Assembly: GCA_016717285.1 (NCBI GenBank)
Contig: JADKFU010000004.1
Span: 558,001-622,000 of the forward strand
Length of the DNA: 64,000 bases
Origin: Chitinophagaceae bacterium
GTDB lineage: Bacteria; Bacteroidota; Bacteroidia; Chitinophagales; UBA10324
Direction of reading: 5' to 3'
Below the pieces are notes generated by a model. It saw only the letters and a list, made by a program, of their open reading frames with translations, ran no database searches and was not told the DNA's origin. Shown one piece after another: positions 60,201-64,000 of this stretch (positions are counted from its first letter, which is position 1; every line of letters begins with the position of its first letter). Made by a program: the position numbers and the translations under genes.

Positions 60201-62650
60201 TATTTAATGCCATAAAATACATCCTGCGTATTCACTGAAAACTCGGAGAGCCTGTTTACCGGACGTCCTGATTCATCAAATACAGTAGTGATTACTTTTC
60301 CTGCCAGCACGCCGACATCATTGTATTCAGGAATGGTGAATACTTCTATTGCTTTTCCATCATTGTCTGTTTTTCCCTGGCGCAAAATGTTTTCAAAGAA
60401 AATTTCATTTCCTGTAGTAATGCTGAAATTATAATCATTAAATTTTTTTGCACTGAAAGATTTCCTGTTCAATGTCATCTGTAATTCATAATTCCGGTTG
60501 GCGGCAGGCGGACCAAACAGGTTAGCAGCAACTACTTCGGCTTTTATTTCATCCTTTGGCTTCGCGGTTAGCTTATCCAGTGTGGTGGTTACTTTTATCC
60601 TGTCGGGAACGAATTCTTCCACACTGATACTGCGCGATTGAATAAGCACATCGTTGCCGGTGTACAACTCAATAGTATACAATCCTGTTACAATAGAAGT
60701 TGGCAAATAAAATGAAGTCTCAAATGCGCCCTGATCGTCCGGTGTTTTTTTATACGACTGATATTCTTTTCCGGAAGGCAACAACAATTTTATTTTCATC
60801 GGCACCTCCTTTTGAATTTTCCAATCAGCGGTTCTGATCACGGCATTTACATGTATACTGTCACCGGGCCGGTAAATATCTCGGTCACCATAGAGAAAGG
60901 CATCGAGATGCGCATCGTTACTATATTTTCCACCCACTTCAAACCTGGAAGTCTGCACAGAAGTGTTGTCGAGAATCATAAAATTAAAATCGTCTCCCTG
61001 CGTACAGGTGATCATGCCAATATGAAACTTACCGAGTATGGCTTTCGCATTTTTTAAAACGGCAACTCCTTTGCTGTCTGTAGTTACAGACTGAATGGTT
61101 TGATTATTCGTACTGATGAAATTCACTTTTACATTTGTCAAAGGATCAGCCGTCATGATGGAATTGGCAAATACCACCACCTCATCTTCACTGCCGCGAA
61201 CAATCAGTCCGATGTCGGAGAGCGAAATAAATTTCGATTCCTGCAGATACTGATGATCCACATCTTCCACTTTCACTACATACAATCCTTTGAACTGATC
61301 GTTATATCCTACTTCTTCAAGATTCATATTCAGCAATCTCATATTACCCTGTTTGGGAAGTGATTGCACATCAATCACCTTTTCCTTTACCAGGTCACCA
61401 TAATGGTTATAGTCATAGTATTCATAGTTATGATATTCATAATTGTCTCCTTCTTCTTCTTCATAATAATATCCCCATTCATTTCCTGCGCGCATAAAAT
61501 TCAGGATGTTGTTTTCATAAATCCTGATGATGGAGACTTTTACTTTATTGATGTTGACGATATTGATGCCTACATTGCGCGCTCCTTTTGAAGAGAGGTA
61601 GATTGAATTATTTCCTGCAAAAGCCAAAGCAGGTTCCAGCTCACCGAAAGAAACAGTTTGCGAATAATTTTCTTCCAGCGTGTAACCAAACACTCCTTTC
61701 AACTCTTTTGAAATAGTTATGTCATAAGTTTTTCCTGGTTCAAAATCTCCTTTCAGGTTGAAGCCATTGTCAATTAATGTTGCCGTAAAAGTGAGCGCTG
61801 GAGAAATGGTGATGATGCTCTTCAGGTTTTCATTCACGATGGGTTGGTTGGTAAATACAGTCACCAGTCCTGCCCCATCAATAAAGCTGGCCGTCATTTC
61901 CGTGATCATGATTTTTTCCTTGACAGGAATTTCTGAAAGGAACTCCATTTTTTCCTTAGTTGTATAAGTGCTTCCAACACATGGAAGGCCTTCCTCAAGA
62001 ATAATTTTTAACGGCATGCTTTCTTTTGAATCCCCACGCACATCGGCGATGGAAACACCGATTGAAAAATCGGCATCACCACTCAGCACATTGAAAGGAA
62101 CTTCCTTTTCATTCACAAAAAGATGCAGTCGCTTGTTGAGTTCCGCAGGGTTTACCTTGCAATTAAAGTTCAGGTTGATCCTCACTTCCACTGCGCCGGC
62201 AGATTGCTGCGAAAGAGCATAAAAAACCTGCGCCGTTGAAAGCAACAGATAGGGCGTATGGAATTTCAGACTTTTCTCTTTGGGCAACGATGGTTTATTC
62301 AGCACATATTTCGTTAGGTTATCTGTAAGCGTAGCCTCAAAATCGGTACTTGGCGCAAACGGTAACGATGGAGAAAAGGTGAGTTCATTGGGTGCGCTCC
62401 ATTTAAATTTGCCATGCACAGCGGGATTAAAAGTGAGATATGCAGTGGAGTCCCATTGATTGAGCAATGAATCCGGGACCAGGTTTTCCGCAAAAGTGAA
62501 AACGAGGTTCTGATCGGTGGCAATTTCACCGGTGAAGTTGCTGTGCTCTAACTTAAGCACGTTACCATTTTGTGTACATCCGGCCATTATGATGGCGAAT
62601 AAGACAATGCCTGTTAGCAGTGTAACCAGGTCTTTTTGAATATGTTTCAT
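57216..62650 (-). CDS. Alpha-2-macroglobulin family lipoprotein (one frameshift)
   Basis: Start chosen at 62650 (MKHIQKDLVTLLTGIVLF) because it gives a lipobox IMAGC; upstream in-frame ATGs do not. Two frames (57216-58328 and 58301-62650) join into one ~1810-aa protein if one A is added to the A4 run at 58340-58343. MG-type domains, a bait-like variable segment, and the thioester motif YGCIEQ (Cys-Glu-Gln codons at 58591-58602) with surrounding helical toroid (YLLQYPYGCIEQ, YWPGGDYESWWGTAYATHFL) are present. Bacterial macroglobulins trap proteases in the periplasm. The usual partner PbpC (PBP1c) is not next to it here. Confidence 0.9.
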
Positions 62651-63091
62651 AGAAGAAGGTTTTAATAGCAGAGAAATATAATGCGATTTCCGTAGTAAGA
62701 TTGTCTTCCATGAAAAAATTATTTTTTTAACCCTCATTTCGGAGGGCTATGGCAAATCTGTAGACGGCCATTTCCAAAGGAAGCATAGACCAGGAATACG
62801 AAATCACGCTATTAAAAGAGGCACGGGATTTATATTCCTATTGGATCCATTATTCAAATGTCACTCTTACAAATGTCACCTGCCAGTCGCAACCTGTTCC
62901 TTTCAGCGAAGCCTAAATATTTCATGGAGAGCCTACTTCAACAAACTGTTTATTTACTGTTTGCAGCAATAGCCTTTCTTGCCGGGCAGTGTGTTAAAAA
63001 GAGCATGTCAATTTCTCATTATGAGGAAAAATTACCACGAAAAACAAAGCTCTTTATTTTCTTATCTCACAAGTTCATAATCTCCTATACT

Positions 63092-63685
63092 ATGCGAAAG
63101 CGTTTTTTAATGTTCTGCTTTTTTTTTCAGGTCAGCATTATTGCACCTGTTGCCCGTGGACAGTCTATTGTATATTCAAACAAACCTTTTGGAATTACTT
63201 TGAATTTTCCCGCTGGCTGGCAGGTGCTTAACAGCAAGGAAATAGCAATGCTCAGTAATTTTACCGTATCAGAAGTGAATCTTGACTCCGGCACAAGAAC
63301 TTATGAAGACGACATTGCAATTATTGCTATTGCGCTTGAAAAAAGAATGGATCCGGAATATACAGTTCAGGTTATAAGTGAAAAATTTACGGAAGATTCG
63401 AAAGACCGGTCGACAAAAGAATACCTGCTTCAGGGAATCGGATATATGCGGCAACAAGGAATTAATGTGACGCAATTTACCGTGCCCACAGCATTCAATA
63501 CCCGCAATGGTTTTACATTTTTCACTTCCAAAATGGAAATTTTAACAGATGTTCATCGACATTTTGAGAAGTTCTATATTATTAAACGACAAAATGATTT
63601 CATCATCATATCCGGTTCCTTTCCTGAAGTAAGTAATGATAGCTGGCTGGATGACGTAGTCAATTCTATCAGTTTGACTCCATAA
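63092..63685 (+). CDS. Small secreted protein
   Basis: Start set at 63092 (MRKRFLMFCFFFQVSIIAPV...), which gives a signal peptide ending ARGQ; an in-frame ATG at 62858 would bury it. 197 aa: YSNKPFGITLNFPAGWQVLN and later FTFFTSKMEILTDVHRHFEK and IISGSFPE resemble the fold of PsbP-like or DUF1795-type proteins, but the family is uncertain. It is divergent from the macroglobulin gene. Confidence 0.75.
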   Translation: MRKRFLMFCFFFQVSIIAPVARGQSIVYSNKPFGITLNFPAGWQVLNSKEIAMLSNFTVSEVNLDSGTRTYEDDIAIIAIALEKRMDPEYTVQVISEKFTEDSKDRSTKEYLLQGIGYMRQQGINVTQFTVPTAFNTRNGFTFFTSKMEILTDVHRHFEKFYIIKRQNDFIIISGSFPEVSNDSWLDDVVNSISLTP

Positions 63686-63830
63686 CCTTGCAGGTTACCC
63701 TTTCACGTAGCTGTGCTCTCCTCTAATTATGCCAATCAAAATTCCTGTGCTATGTCAACCGTCTGCCATTCATAGCCGTTGTAATATTTTAACATAAGCC
63801 ACATTGCATATACTTCTTACTTTTGACTTT

Positions 63831-64000
63831 ATGCGTAAGATCGATATTCATACACACATCATTCCTGAACAAATGCCACGGTGGTCTTATAAATTTGGCT
63901 ATGGTGGTTTCGTTCACCTCGAACATCACAAACCTTGCTGCGCGAATATGATGGTGGATGATAAATTCTTCCGGGAGATACAGGACAACTGCTGGGATCC
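63831..64000 (+). CDS. ACMSD-like amidohydrolase, truncated by the window end
   Basis: The first 56 codons read MRKIDIHTHIIPEQMPRW, YGGFVHLEHH and FFREIQDNCWD. The HTH metal-binding motif and the YGGFVxLEHH segment match 2-amino-3-carboxymuconate-6-semialdehyde decarboxylase, a zinc enzyme of tryptophan (kynurenine) breakdown. A TACTTTTG sequence ends 5 bp before the ATG and could be the -7 box, although that would leave almost no leader. Confidence 0.85.
   Translation, partial: MRKIDIHTHIIPEQMPRWSYKFGYGGFVHLEHHKPCCANMMVDDKFFREIQDNCWD

Overview
The window looks like a chromosomal piece of a Bacteroidota bacterium, most likely from the Chitinophagia/Saprospiria side. The evidence is several secreted proteins with type IX secretion (T9SS) C-terminal sorting domains, LytTR and propeller-type two-component proteins, a Bacteroidota-style promoter (TAnnTTTG), mostly absent Shine-Dalgarno sites, and many lipoproteins and YD/RHS giants. 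No tRNA, rRNA or CRISPR array was recognised.

1-20,100 is the most interesting region. It is a minus-strand gene string that reads, in transcription order: an outer-membrane-barrel-like protein (17888-20092), an FN3-like secreted protein, a small lipoprotein, a 1991-aa YD-type giant (10176-16151), a small secreted protein, a ~2510-aa RHS protein whose variable C-terminus is a T4-type (GH24) lysozyme, and 3 bp after it a small secreted protein resembling LprI/DUF1311 lysozyme inhibitors. Further downstream lie a displaced effector tail overlapping (ATGA) another secreted small protein, and a second coding remnant at the window edge. This fits a polymorphic antibacterial toxin locus with an array of orphan tip/immunity modules. 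The neighbouring palindromic repeats are themselves targets of a terminal-inverted-repeat element.

20,100-35,200 is accessory territory. It holds a small heat-shock protein, a VapBC-like pair, a Panacea-type antitoxin with a frameshifted RelE-like toxin, a decayed antitoxin-like ORF, a BNR-repeat lipoprotein, a membrane-anchored winged-helix regulator, T9SS cargo proteins and an orphan sorting-domain remnant. It also has a GxxExxY protein, a 101-bp tandem repeat, nested intergenic repeats, a cassette-like secreted ORFan and a phospholipase-D lipoprotein.

35,200-50,300 is more conventional: hairpin repeats, a GC-rich low-complexity patch that is probably an artefact, a TPR hybrid histidine kinase with a LytTR regulator and a cyanophycinase-like lipoprotein. 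A 1222-aa esterase/MopE/T9SS protein follows, then two O-antigen-ligase-like proteins around a family-2 glycosyltransferase, an ECF sigma/zinc-finger anti-sigma pair and MeaB.

50,300-64,000 holds a NarL-type regulator with a propeller histidine kinase broken by many single-base shifts, a similarly broken T9SS protein, an unknown protein followed by a degenerate sorting domain, a thioester alpha-2-macroglobulin lipoprotein with one frameshift, a small secreted protein, and the start of an ACMSD-like amidohydrolase. Most frameshifts are explained by loss of one base, usually in a short homopolymer, so assembly error is at least as likely as gene decay.
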